From Hyphomicrobiales bacterium (GTDB lineage: Bacteria > Pseudomonadota > Alphaproteobacteria > Rhizobiales > Rhizobiaceae), in NCBI GenBank assembly GCA_900473205.1, contig UCLB01000001.1:186001-250000 (forward strand): 64,000 nucleotides of DNA. The letters are read 5' to 3'. Below are positions 7,966 to 18,483 of the stretch, piece after piece (position 1 is the first letter of the stretch; each line of letters opens with the position of its first letter). Below the pieces are notes generated by a model. That model saw only the letters and a program-made list of their open reading frames with translations. It ran no database searches and had not been told where the DNA came from. The position numbers and the translations under genes were made by a program.

Positions 7966-9810
7966 ATGACCAACCTCGCAAAGACCATGCCCATTGCGCC
8001 ACAAACTACCGACCCGGTACTGTCGGTCGAGAAGCTGCGTACGTCCTTCATGGTCGATGGTGTTTGGAAGCCGGTCGTTCGTGATATTTCCTTCACGGTC
8101 GCGCCGGGTGAGACAGTCGCGATTGTCGGAGAAAGCGGTTCGGGTAAATCGGTCACATCACTGTCGATCATGCGGCTGTTGCAGCCCGATACCAGCCGCA
8201 TCGAGGGTAATGTCATGCTCGGCGGTCGCGATCTGCTGGCGCTGCCGGAGCATGAGATGCGTAAGGTACGCGGCAATGATGTGGCGATGATTTTTCAGGA
8301 GCCGATGACGAGCCTCAATCCGCTCTTCACCATCGGCGACCAGATTTCCGAGGCGCTGCTATGCCATGCGCCGATGAGCAAACACGAGGCGAGGGCGGAA
8401 ACCATCCGCATTCTTGAAAAGGTTCGTATTCCATCCGCCGCATCACGCTTCGATGAATATCCGCACCGTTTTTCCGGCGGCATGCGCCAGCGCGTAATGA
8501 TTGCCATGGCGCTTGCCACCAAGCCGAAGCTGCTGATTGCCGATGAGCCGACAACCGCGCTTGACGTGACTATCCAGGGCCAGATCCTCGATCTCATCAA
8601 AACATTGCAGGAAGAGGAGGGGACGTCGGTTCTCTTCATCACCCACGATATGGGCGTTGTGGCAGAGATCGCCGACCGGACCGTTGTCATGTATCAGGGC
8701 GAGCAGGTGGAAACGGGCGCGACTGCCGACATCTTCCATCGCGGCCAGCATCCTTACACACGCGCATTGCTGTCAGCCGTGCCGGTGCTCGGCTCGATGC
8801 AGGATTATCAAAGACCGCGTCGTTTTCCCGTCGTCAACGTCGCCACCGGCGAATCCGATGTCCCGGTCGAGGTTAGCGATACGGTGGCGACGGGCCAGCC
8901 GGTGTTGCAGGTCAAAAACCTCACCAAGCGCTTCGACATTCATTCCGGCCTGTTCGGAAAACTCTCGGGCCGTGTGCATGCGGTGGAGAATGTCTCCTTC
9001 GATCTACATGCTGGGGAAACACTTTCGTTGGTTGGTGAATCCGGCTGCGGCAAGTCCACCACGGGTCGTGCGATCATGCGGCTGATAGAGCCTAGAAGCG
9101 GCTCCGTTCTGGTCGATGGGCGTGAGGTGCTGACGCTGGGCAAGCAGGAAATGCGCGAGATGCGCAAGACGGTTCAGATGATCTTTCAGGACCCCTTCGC
9201 CTCACTTAATCCGCGCATGACGGTTGGCGCCGCCATCGCCGAACCCTTCCTTGAACACAAGATGGGCGACAAAAAACAGGCGAAGGACGTGGTTGCCGAT
9301 ATGCTGGTGAAAGTCGGGCTGACACCTGACATGGCCAAGCGATACCCACACGAATTTTCCGGCGGTCAGCGCCAGCGTGTTTGCATTGCCCGCGCGCTTG
9401 CGCTTCAGCCGAAAGTCATCGTGGCAGACGAAAGTGTTTCGGCACTCGATGTCTCGATCAAGGCGCAGGTCATCAATCTTATGCTGGATTTGCAGCAGAG
9501 CCTCGATCTCGCCTTTCTCTTCATTTCCCACGATATGGCCGTTGTGGAACGCGTCAGCCACCGGGTGGCGGTCATGTATCTGGGCGAGATCGTTGAGATT
9601 GGGCCGCGCGCGGCAGTGTTTGGCAATCCACAGCATGCCTATACGAAACGCCTGATGTCGGCAGTGCCGGTGCCTGACCCGGATCGCCGCCGCATCAAGA
9701 GCGGATCAGTTGCCGAGGAACTGAAAAGCCCGATACGACCAGTTGATTACCAGACTGTTCCACCGACATTCCGCGAGGTCTCACCGGGCCATCTAGTGGC
9801 GGAGCTTTGA
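7966..9810 (+). CDS. fused oligopeptide-type ABC transporter ATPase (DppD-DppF)
   Basis: A single 614-residue chain contains two complete nucleotide-binding domains. The first has Walker A GESGSGKS, signature FSGGMRQR and Walker [13 protein letters not shown]. The second has Walker A GESGCGKST, signature FSGGQRQR and Walker B VIVADESVSALD. Each half ends with the oligopeptide-ATPase extension (HPYTRALLSAVP and HAYTKRLMSAVP). It would energise the permeases at 2155 and 3110. ATG 7966 follows AAGGGAA by five bases; upstream readings lack this. It is separated from the permeases by the amidohydrolase, RidA, IclR and PLP genes, so its expression may come partly from another promoter. Confidence 0.92.
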   Translation: MTNLAKTMPIAPQTTDPVLSVEKLRTSFMVDGVWKPVVRDISFTVAPGETVAIVGESGSGKSVTSLSIMRLLQPDTSRIEGNVMLGGRDLLALPEHEMRKVRGNDVAMIFQEPMTSLNPLFTIGDQISEALLCHAPMSKHEARAETIRILEKVRIPSAASRFDEYPHRFSGGMRQRVMIAMALATKPKLLIADEPTTALDVTIQGQILDLIKTLQEEEGTSVLFITHDMGVVAEIADRTVVMYQGEQVETGATADIFHRGQHPYTRALLSAVPVLGSMQDYQRPRRFPVVNVATGESDVPVEVSDTVATGQPVLQVKNLTKRFDIHSGLFGKLSGRVHAVENVSFDLHAGETLSLVGESGCGKSTTGRAIMRLIEPRSGSVLVDGREVLTLGKQEMREMRKTVQMIFQDPFASLNPRMTVGAAIAEPFLEHKMGDKKQAKDVVADMLVKVGLTPDMAKRYPHEFSGGQRQRVCIARALALQPKVIVADESVSALDVSIKAQVINLMLDLQQSLDLAFLFISHDMAVVERVSHRVAVMYLGEIVEIGPRAAVFGNPQHAYTKRLMSAVPVPDPDRRRIKSGSVAEELKSPIRPVDYQTVPPTFREVSPGHLVAEL

Positions 9811-9937
9811 TTTCGTGTTTGGGTTTCGCACGCCGCACCTGTTTCTGAAAGCCAGACCAAGAATTTAGGTTGACTTGCGCCGTGCGACAGCGAAACTACA
9901 TCCTGTCGATGGAAACCAGCTTTGGGAGGAGCGTTTC

Positions 9938-10297
9938 ATGAAACGGAACTGGCCTGATGAGTTCGGCTCATTGTTAAACGGCGCGGAAGAAGTAACTCTC
10001 ACACTTTCCAGTCCAGACAGCGATCATCCCAAGGTGACGCGCAAGGCGCTGAAGGTTCGGCTTTCCCAGCAGGACTACGAAAAAATCTGGCCGCTCGCTG
10101 AAATGCGTTTTCGCTTGCAGGGAGAACGCGCTGGCTCGGCAATCACCTTGATTACCAGTAATCCTCATTACCAGCAGTGGCACCCTGCCGATGGTGGGAG
10201 TGAGCAGGTGAACCTGCCGAGCTGCATGGTCCATGAAACGAAATATGTGATCGTTCACTTCCTGCTGGATGAAGTACGGGAACCGGTGGAAGCGTAG
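9938..10297 (+). CDS. hypothetical protein, 119 aa
   Basis: The ATG at 9938 follows a strong GGGAGGA by seven bases, which supports a real gene. The 119-residue product (starts MKRNWPDEFGSLLNGAEE) is soluble, with no signal peptide or membrane segment and mixed alpha/beta character. I do not recognise a family. It lies 127 bp after the fused ATPase and is followed by a good terminator at 10312, so it is the last gene of the rightward run. No function is proposed. Confidence 0.6.
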   Translation: MKRNWPDEFGSLLNGAEEVTLTLSSPDSDHPKVTRKALKVRLSQQDYEKIWPLAEMRFRLQGERAGSAITLITSNPHYQQWHPADGGSEQVNLPSCMVHETKYVIVHFLLDEVREPVEA

Positions 10298-10311
10298 ATA
10301 AAGACTGTCGA

Positions 10312-10349
10312 AGCGAGGCAGCGCTAGTTTGGCGTGCCTCGCTCCTTTT
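10312..10349 (+). terminator. Rho-independent terminator
   Basis: AGCGAGGCA (10312-10320) pairs with TGCCTCGCT (10335-10343), and a short T-run follows (10346-10349). It lies between the hypothetical gene and the convergent LysR gene. Confidence 0.6.
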
Positions 10350-10382
10350 CGCGGGGTTCTCACCACCGCTTAAGGCCCTTCA

Positions 10383-11267
10383 TCATCCCGTTTGATGGCA
10401 AATATCGAGCAGTGCCAGCGCTGCCTTGCTGGCATGGCGCTCCTTATGTCTCAGCAAGCGAAACTCGCGCGCAGATGCGGGGAAATCGACTTCGCACAGT
10501 TTGCCGCTTTCGATATATTGCTGTGCGGCAAGTTGCGATACGGCAGCGACCCCACCGCCAGCCAGCAGGGCAGACAAGATCGATTCATTGGATGGCAGGA
10601 CCAGTATTGTATTGAGCGTGCCTGCCTTGATGCCCATCTCGGTCAGGGTTTCTTCAAAGGCAGACCGAGTGCCGGAGCCGACTTCGCGCATCACCCACTG
10701 ACCCTCTCTTATGTCATCGACGCCCAAAGTCTTCTTGCCCGCCCAGGGGTGAGAAGGGCCGACGACAACGACCAGTTCATCATGTGCGACGATAGATGCG
10801 GCAAGTGCTGGCTCATCAAGTTCGCCTTCCACAAAGCCGATATCGGCTTCGCCGCTGATGACCGCATCCGCGACTGTGCGTGTGTTGCCAATCGTCAAGC
10901 CCAGCTCGATGCCCGGAAACCTGTTGTGAAACTCCATCAGGCGCGGTGGCAACCAATAGCTGGCAATTGTCTGGCTGGCAAAAACACTGAGTGAGCCACG
11001 CTGCATGCCGCCGAGCTCACTGAGAATAAGTTCGACCGAGCGAGACCGTGCGAGAAGCTTTCGCGCCTCATCCAGAAAGATGCGTCCCGTGGCGGTGAGT
11101 TCAATGCGCCGGCCGATCCGGTGAAAAAGCTCGACACCATAATGCTGCTCGAGATTGCGTATCGATGCACTGACTGCCGATGGCGTCAAGTGGATTGCGG
11201 CGGCAGCCTTTGTCAGGTGCTCGCGCTCAGCGACGGCGACGAAAATTGAGAGTTGTTCGAAAGTCAT
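10383..11267 (-). CDS. LysR family transcriptional regulator
   Basis: This 294-residue protein starts MTFEQLSIFVAVAEREHLTKAAAAIHLTPSAVSASIRNLEQHYGVELFHRIGR, the standard LysR winged helix, followed by a periplasmic-binding-like effector domain (about residues 90-290). It is transcribed divergently from the YeiH-type exporter at 11373 with 105 bp between them, the usual arrangement for a LysR activator and its target. It therefore probably senses sulfite, sulfate or a related anion and controls the exporter. The effector is not readable from sequence. Confidence 0.9.
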   Translation of the reverse strand: MTFEQLSIFVAVAEREHLTKAAAAIHLTPSAVSASIRNLEQHYGVELFHRIGRRIELTATGRIFLDEARKLLARSRSVELILSELGGMQRGSLSVFASQTIASYWLPPRLMEFHNRFPGIELGLTIGNTRTVADAVISGEADIGFVEGELDEPALAASIVAHDELVVVVGPSHPWAGKKTLGVDDIREGQWVMREVGSGTRSAFEETLTEMGIKAGTLNTILVLPSNESILSALLAGGGVAAVSQLAAQQYIESGKLCEVDFPASAREFRLLRHKERHASKAALALLDICHQTG

Positions 11268-11372
11268 AGGAAATCGTTCTGTTTTTCCGAATGAAACGTA
11301 GAATTATATTCGATGGAAGTAAATTAAATTAGGTGAAAAAACTGTCATAAAGCATCACAGAGACAGTCCATC

Positions 11373-12389
11373 ATGAATTCCCCCCGCGTGTTCCAAATCA
11401 TTCCCGGCCTTGCCCTTTGTGTCACGGTTGCAGGTGCAGCCTATCTTGTGGCTCATGTAGAGCATGCTCTATTTGGCGCAGGATTACTGGAACCGTTGGT
11501 CTTTGCGATCATCATCGGCATCGTAATCCGTACCCTTTTCTCTGACAGGCAGTCCTGGCGGCCCGGCATCAGTTTCAGTTCAAAAACCTTGCTTGAAATT
11601 GCCATCGTCCTTCTCGGTGCTTCGATCAGTTTTGCCACGATAAAAAGCGCGGGGCTGACGTTGATCATCTCGGTCGCCGCTATCGTCAGCATGTCGATCT
11701 ATGTGAGTTTTGCCGTCGCTCGCTTGCTGCGGCTGTCGCCGCGGCTGGCCATGCTGATTGCCTGTGGAAATTCCATCTGCGGAAACTCGGCCATCGTCGC
11801 GGTTGCGCCCGTCATTGAGGCCAATTCCGATGAAGTCGCCTCGGCGCTTGCCTTCACAGCCGTCCTCGGTGTCGCCTCCGTCCTTCTTCTGCCGCTTCTT
11901 TACACTTATGGGGGCCTTGGTGCCGCGCAGTATGGCGCCCTGACCGGTCTTACAGTCTATGCCGTTCCGCAGGTTCTGGCCGCCGCAACCCCGGCTGGTC
12001 TGGTTGCAGTCCAGACGGGGACGGTCATCAAACTTCTGCGCGTTCTCATGCTCGGACCGGTGATTTTCACGCTGGGTATTCTTCAAGGCAAGGCCGCCCG
12101 CCGCGCTGGACGCCCGACGTCCTACCGAAACCTCGTCCCATGGTTCATCATCGGTTTCATGCTTGTGGTTGTTGCGCGGTCTCTGGGGCTTATCCCGCTT
12201 AACATCGTGAATATATTGCTGACCGTCTCCGGTGGGTTGACTGTCGTCGCGATGGCTGGATTGGGGCTGTCGGTCGATATCCGCACGGTGGCAAGTGCGG
12301 GTGGACGTGTCATCCTTGCATCGTCCATCTCGCTGCTTCTGCTCGTGGTCGTCAGCTATTTCGTCGTGATTTCCGCTCTCCACGCATAG
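11373..12389 (+). CDS. YeiH family (UPF0324) putative sulfite/sulfate exporter
   Basis: This 338-residue integral membrane protein has about ten hydrophobic segments and the family-typical core CGNSICGNSAIVAVAPVIEANSDEVASALAF (about residues 131-161). YeiH-type proteins are annotated as sulfate/sulfite exporters. Here it stands 12 bp tail-to-tail from smoA. Sulfoquinovose desulfonation releases sulfite in the cytoplasm, so export of sulfite is the natural job, and the A. tumefaciens cluster has a sulfite exporter at this place. Its regulator is probably the LysR gene at 10383. Confidence 0.85.
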   Translation: MNSPRVFQIIPGLALCVTVAGAAYLVAHVEHALFGAGLLEPLVFAIIIGIVIRTLFSDRQSWRPGISFSSKTLLEIAIVLLGASISFATIKSAGLTLIISVAAIVSMSIYVSFAVARLLRLSPRLAMLIACGNSICGNSAIVAVAPVIEANSDEVASALAFTAVLGVASVLLLPLLYTYGGLGAAQYGALTGLTVYAVPQVLAAATPAGLVAVQTGTVIKLLRVLMLGPVIFTLGILQGKAARRAGRPTSYRNLVPWFIIGFMLVVVARSLGLIPLNIVNILLTVSGGLTVVAMAGLGLSVDIRTVASAGGRVILASSISLLLLVVVSYFVVISALHA

Positions 12390-12401
12390 TTGCTGGAGAG
12401 A

Positions 12402-12929
12402 TCAGGATACAGCGGCGAACCGACCCAGCGCACCGCGCGCGAAGCACAATGGCTCTCCATCACGGTGGGCCGCGCGCAACACGCGACCGAGCAGGATAGA
12501 ATGATCACCGCCATCATAGATCGACGCGCGTTCGCATTCGAAACGGCTGAGTGTCCCTAGAATAACGGGAACACCTTCGGGGTTCGCATCCCACTCAAAC
12601 TCTTCGAAACCAAGTCCACCGCGTGTAAAGCGGCTGCTGAGATCGCCCTGATCTGCGGCAAGAACGTGGATTGCGAAATGCGTGGCGCCGGCGAAGAGGT
12701 CATGCCGGGACGATGTCTTCGCCGGAGACCACAGGATCAACGGCGGGTCGAGCGACACCGAAGAGAAGCTGTTGACCGTCATGCCGATTGGCCCGACTGA
12801 CGTCTGAGCCGTTACGACTGTGATGCCGGTCGGGAAATTTCCAAGCGCAGTGCGAAAGCTGCGTGTGTTTTCAGAATCCGGAACGAACCTGTGTTCATTG
12901 TGATTGTGCATGCTGGCAAGGGACGTCAT
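12402..12929 (-). CDS. smoA: FMN reductase of the sulfoquinovose monooxygenase system
   Basis: This 175-residue flavin-reductase-domain protein shows RTALGNFPTGITVVTAQ, GMTVNSFSSVSLDPPLILWS and a C-terminal H-S-I-L-L-G-R-V segment, typical of two-component monooxygenase reductases. It would supply reduced FMN to SmoC. Its ATG shares one base with the smoB stop (TGATG), so smoC, smoB and smoA are translationally coupled in that order. Assignment as smoA rests on the conserved order of the whole block, including the residue-level match of smoI. Confidence 0.88.
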   Translation of the reverse strand: MTSLASMHNHNEHRFVPDSENTRSFRTALGNFPTGITVVTAQTSVGPIGMTVNSFSSVSLDPPLILWSPAKTSSRHDLFAGATHFAIHVLAADQGDLSSRFTRGGLGFEEFEWDANPEGVPVILGTLSRFECERASIYDGGDHSILLGRVLRAAHRDGEPLCFARGALGRFAAVS

Positions 12930-13819
12930 CAGGGCACCTCGTGACCTTTTGCAAGCGTGTAAAGTTCAAACCATGTCTGTCGATCCATGACGACTTTGCT
13001 GGCCTGTGAAATCGTGGCAATACGCTCAAGATTGTTGGTGCCAAGCACGGGCAAAATCTTTGCCGGATGCCGCAGCAGCCAGGCGACGGCTACCGCAGCG
13101 CTGTCAACACCCTGATCCTGAGCAATTTTGGCCATGGTATCTGCCAGCGCCCCGCCCGCAGTCATCAGCGAACCGCCGCCAAGTGGGGACCAAGCCATAA
13201 CGGCCAGGTTTCGCTCTTGGAGATAGGCAAGATCGCCATTGGTGAAAGGTGACGTTTCAGCCAGACTGAGTTCGATCTGGTTCGTCACCAGTTCGTTTTC
13301 CATGTGCGTCTGCAGCAAGGAAAAATCCCATGGGCGGAAGTTCGACACGCCAACGCTGCGGACTTTACCGGAGGCGACCAGTTCATCGAGAGCCGCGCCG
13401 GTTTCATCCGGGTCCATCATTGGGTCCGGGCGATGGATCAAAAGCAAGTCGATGTGATCGGTCGCCATGTCCCGCAGTGATGCCTCGACGGAAGCATTAA
13501 TGTGGTCTGCCGACGTGTCGTAATGCTTGACGCGGGCGGCTGAATGGCGGCCTGCCGGTGCGACGATGCCGCATTTCGTTACGATTTCGACCTTGTCGCG
13601 GAGCGACGGAGAAGCTTTGAAGGCCTCGCCCAGGATTGCTTCTGCAGTATAGCCGCCATAGATATCCGCCTGATCGAGGGTTGTTATGCCCTGCGCAAGG
13701 CATGCTTCGATCTTGGCCTGAACGTGTTTCGCCGAGGTGTCCGTGTCATCGCCAATGCGCCACATGCCGTAGACGATGCGGCTGACAGACAGGTCGGAAG
13801 TAAGTTCGATGCGGTCCAT
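12929..13819 (-). CDS. smoB: aldo/keto reductase, 6-oxo-glucose reductase
   Basis: This 296-residue aldo/keto reductase has the catalytic set D and Y in TTLDQADIYGGYTAE, K in VTKCGIV and H in LLIHRPDP, plus the NADPH-site region LPVLGTNNLERI near the C terminus. In the smo pathway SmoB reduces 6-dehydro-glucose, the product of SmoC, to glucose using NAD(P)H. Both junctions with its neighbours are one-base overlaps (TAATG with smoC, TGATG with smoA), which shows tight coupling. On sequence alone it could be called YdhF-like; the context decides the name. Confidence 0.88.
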   Translation of the reverse strand: MDRIELTSDLSVSRIVYGMWRIGDDTDTSAKHVQAKIEACLAQGITTLDQADIYGGYTAEAILGEAFKASPSLRDKVEIVTKCGIVAPAGRHSAARVKHYDTSADHINASVEASLRDMATDHIDLLLIHRPDPMMDPDETGAALDELVASGKVRSVGVSNFRPWDFSLLQTHMENELVTNQIELSLAETSPFTNGDLAYLQERNLAVMAWSPLGGGSLMTAGGALADTMAKIAQDQGVDSAAVAVAWLLRHPAKILPVLGTNNLERIATISQASKVVMDRQTWFELYTLAKGHEVP

Positions 13820-14976
13820 TAGTGGCGTTCTCCAATTCCAAGGGGTGTTGCTGGTGTTGTTGCCGGCACGCGCCCGTGAATATGGGGCAGGGAACAGGTT
13901 TTCAACTGCGGCAAGACTTTGCGACCAAAATGTTCAGCCTCATCCAGATGCGGGTAGCCTGAGAAGATGAAGGCGCGAATGCCCATCTTCTGGTAGTCTT
14001 CGATAGCGCTCATGACCTGATCGGTAGAGCCGACCAAGGCAGCACCGCAGCCTGAACGCGCGCGTCCAATGCCGGTCCACAGGTTTGGCTCGATATAACC
14101 GAACTTGTCCGCCAGTTCGCGTGCTTTTGCCTGATGCGCAACGCCAAGCGAGATGCTGTCATGGGCGCGGTTGCGAATGAGCTGGCCATATTCATCGTCG
14201 AGCTTGGAAACGAGATGCTCGGCATACTCCTTGGCTTCCTGTTCCGTGTCGCGGACGATCATGTGAACACGAAGGCCGTAATCCAGCGTTCTGCCGTGGG
14301 CTTCTGCACGGGCGTGAACGGCACGCATGCGCTCGGCGAGTTGATCCTTCGTTTCCGGCCACATCAGGTAGACGTCGCACTGTGCGCCACAGAGTTCCAG
14401 AGCATCGGGCGAATAACCGCCAAAATAGAGCAGAGGACCGCCATTTTGCTGATAGGGGCGTGCGGGCTCGGTGGAAACGCCCTTGAACTGATAGATTTCC
14501 CCATCATGGTCGATCGTATCGCGGGTCCACGCCTGACGCAAGATTTCCACGACTTCGTGGCTGCGCCGGTAACGGAAAGCGCTGTCGGCGACTTCACCGG
14601 GAAAATCGGAACTGATGATATTCAGCGTCAAACGACCCTTAAGCATATGGTCGAGCGTGGCGATCGTACGAGCCAGCATGATGGGCTGCATTTCGCCACA
14701 GCGGATCGCAGCCAGCATGTTGATCTTGTCGGTAATGGGCGCGCAACCGGCAACAAAGCTCATTGTATCCTGTCCGACCTGGTAGGAGGATGGACACAGG
14801 ATATTGCGAAATCCCAGCTCTTCGGCTTTCTTGACGATGGTGGAGCAATGATCCCAGCTTGAGCGTAAGGACCCGTCGGGAACGCCGAGATAGGCGTAGT
14901 CATCGGAGCAGAGTGCTGAAAACCAGGACACTTCCGCAGCATCGAGATCAGCAGACGTTACAGGCACAATCGTCAT
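13819..14976 (-). CDS. smoC: FMNH2-dependent sulfoquinovose monooxygenase
   Basis: This 385-residue luciferase-like monooxygenase is close to the alkanesulfonate monooxygenase SsuD: SWFSALCSDDYAYLGVPDGS at the N terminus, an AAIRCGEMQPIMLARTIATLDHMLKGRLTLNIIS core and GSTDQVMSAIEDYQKMGIRAFIFSGYPHLDEA near the end. SmoC splits the C-S bond of sulfoquinovose, giving sulfite and 6-dehydro-glucose. ATG 14976 is chosen because GAGGAGGAT lies just upstream; a longer reading from 15015 has no such site. It is the first gene of the smoCBA transcript. Confidence 0.9.
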   Translation of the reverse strand: MTIVPVTSADLDAAEVSWFSALCSDDYAYLGVPDGSLRSSWDHCSTIVKKAEELGFRNILCPSSYQVGQDTMSFVAGCAPITDKINMLAAIRCGEMQPIMLARTIATLDHMLKGRLTLNIISSDFPGEVADSAFRYRRSHEVVEILRQAWTRDTIDHDGEIYQFKGVSTEPARPYQQNGGPLLYFGGYSPDALELCGAQCDVYLMWPETKDQLAERMRAVHARAEAHGRTLDYGLRVHMIVRDTEQEAKEYAEHLVSKLDDEYGQLIRNRAHDSISLGVAHQAKARELADKFGYIEPNLWTGIGRARSGCGAALVGSTDQVMSAIEDYQKMGIRAFIFSGYPHLDEAEHFGRKVLPQLKTCSLPHIHGRVPATTPATPLGIGERH

Positions 14977-15006
14977 GAAATCCTCCTCACAGGACGTTGC
15001 CCAATT

Positions 15007-15047
15007 AACTAACATCAGGTATTTAGTAAATCAATAATGTATCAATT
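15007..15047 (-). promoter_or_regulatory. smoCBA promoter with putative SmoD element
   Basis: On the minus strand AATTGATACATTATTGATTT (15047-15028) contains two ATTGAT copies 11 bp apart. The second supplies a possible -35 TTGATT (15034-15029), followed after 16 bp by TTAGTT (15012-15007). The 20-bp element is 18/20 identical to the one at 15902-15921. Confidence 0.6.
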
Positions 15048-15077
15048 ATTTCCCCCGCGCACCGGAAGGCATTGAAA

Positions 15078-15782
15078 ATGCGGAGTTCCAAAGGAAGTTT
15101 GCCAGTGTATCTCCAGATCGCCGAGACGCTGGTGCGGGATATAACGGCTGGCCGCCTGATCGACGGGGAGAAGCTTCCGCCGGAGCGCGAGATGGCGACG
15201 ACGCTGGGGATTGCGGTTGGAACGCTGCGAAAGACGCTGGCCGAGCTCCACAGTCGCGGATTGCTGGAGCGCATTCAGGGATCAGGTAATTACATCCGCG
15301 CCGTTACCGACCCAAAAAGTGTCTATGCCATGTTCCGCCTTGAATTGGTGGCGGGTGGCGGCTTTCCAACTGCAGAAATTCTGAGCGTCAGCCGAGAGGT
15401 CAAGCCTGCGGAACTGCCTGCCTTCGGTGCGTCTAAAGAAGGGCACCGTATTCGTCGGATAAGACGCATTGCGGGGCAGGCTGCGGCGATCGAAGAAATT
15501 TGGCTGGACGGATCCTACATAGAAAGGGTCGCCGCCGAAGATTTGTCAGAATCGCTCTACCTCTACTACCGCACGCGGTTGGGGCTATGGATCGCAAAAG
15601 CGGAAGACCACATCGGCCTCGGTCATGTGCCGGAGTGGGCGCCGGAGGCATTCGGCCCGAAAAGCGGCGAGCCCCTTCCTCATATATTGCGCATTAGCCA
15701 CTCCCATGAAGGTGCCATGGCCGAGGTTTCGCATACATGGTACGACCCTGATATCGCCCGTTACGTCAATAGACTGAGGTAG
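15078..15782 (+). CDS. smoD: GntR/HutC family regulator of the smo genes
   Basis: This 234-residue protein has an N-terminal GntR winged helix (SLPVYLQIAETLVRDITAGRLIDGEKLPPEREMATTLGIAVGTLRKTLAELHSRGLLERIQGSGNYI) and a C-terminal UTRA ligand domain of the HutC group. ATG 15078 is used because GGAAGG ends nine bases before it; the TTG at 15072 is too close. It lies between the leftward smoCBA and rightward smoE-I transcripts, as expected for their shared regulator. The ligand is presumably sulfoquinovose or a glycoside. The shared element at 15028 and 15902 is its best candidate binding site. Confidence 0.88.
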   Translation: MRSSKGSLPVYLQIAETLVRDITAGRLIDGEKLPPEREMATTLGIAVGTLRKTLAELHSRGLLERIQGSGNYIRAVTDPKSVYAMFRLELVAGGGFPTAEILSVSREVKPAELPAFGASKEGHRIRRIRRIAGQAAAIEEIWLDGSYIERVAAEDLSESLYLYYRTRLGLWIAKAEDHIGLGHVPEWAPEAFGPKSGEPLPHILRISHSHEGAMAEVSHTWYDPDIARYVNRLR

Positions 15783-15859
15783 GCGCTTGCGCGGATCTTC
15801 GACTAGACCGGCATTAATTTGCCTCATCGCGCGTTTTAAACGAAATCAAAATTCTCCTG

Positions 15860-15881
15860 TGAAATCAAAATGTAGATTTCA
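15860..15881. promoter_or_regulatory. inverted repeat upstream of smoE
   Basis: TGAAATC (15860-15866) and GATTTCA (15875-15881) form a perfect inverted repeat with an 8-bp centre in an AT-rich stretch. A further copy of GAAATCAAAA lies at 15842-15851. It may be an extra regulator or activator site. Confidence 0.35.
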
Positions 15882-15901
15882 ATTTTAAACAGAATAAATT
15901 A

Positions 15902-15942
15902 AATTGATACACCATTGATTTCCTTAAATCCTTGCGTATGCT
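15902..15942 (+). promoter_or_regulatory. smoE-I promoter with putative SmoD element
   Basis: AATTGATACACCATTGATTT (15902-15921) carries ATTGAT at 15903 and 15914, one helical turn apart. A possible -35 TTGATT (15915-15920) is followed after 16 bp by TATGCT (15937-15942). The layout is the same as at the smoC promoter. Confidence 0.6.
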
Positions 15943-15992
15943 CAATTTTAGAGGAGCCCGAAGCAACATCGCCGAGGGTTGGGTGATTGTGA

Positions 15993-18366
<2,374 letters not shown>

Positions 18367-18428
18367 AACGTCTGGATCGCCTCCTTCCTGATTACGGGGA
18401 TGGGCCTGCTCTCCAACTGCTCCGACCG

Positions 18429-18457
18429 CTGGAGGCGACGCATCGCATCGCCTCCAG
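18429..18457 (+). other. stem-loop between smoF and smoG
   Basis: CTGGAGGCGA pairs perfectly with TCGCCTCCAG around a 9-nt loop. There is no T-run. It probably protects the smoF 3' end or causes partial termination. Confidence 0.6.
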
Positions 18458-18483
18458 CCCTTACAATGTCTCGGAACGAAACC

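Noticed and set aside
14134-14862. 242-codon plus-strand frame opposite smoC
   Set aside because: It is antisense to a well-supported monooxygenase; its length is explained by GC-rich codon bias.
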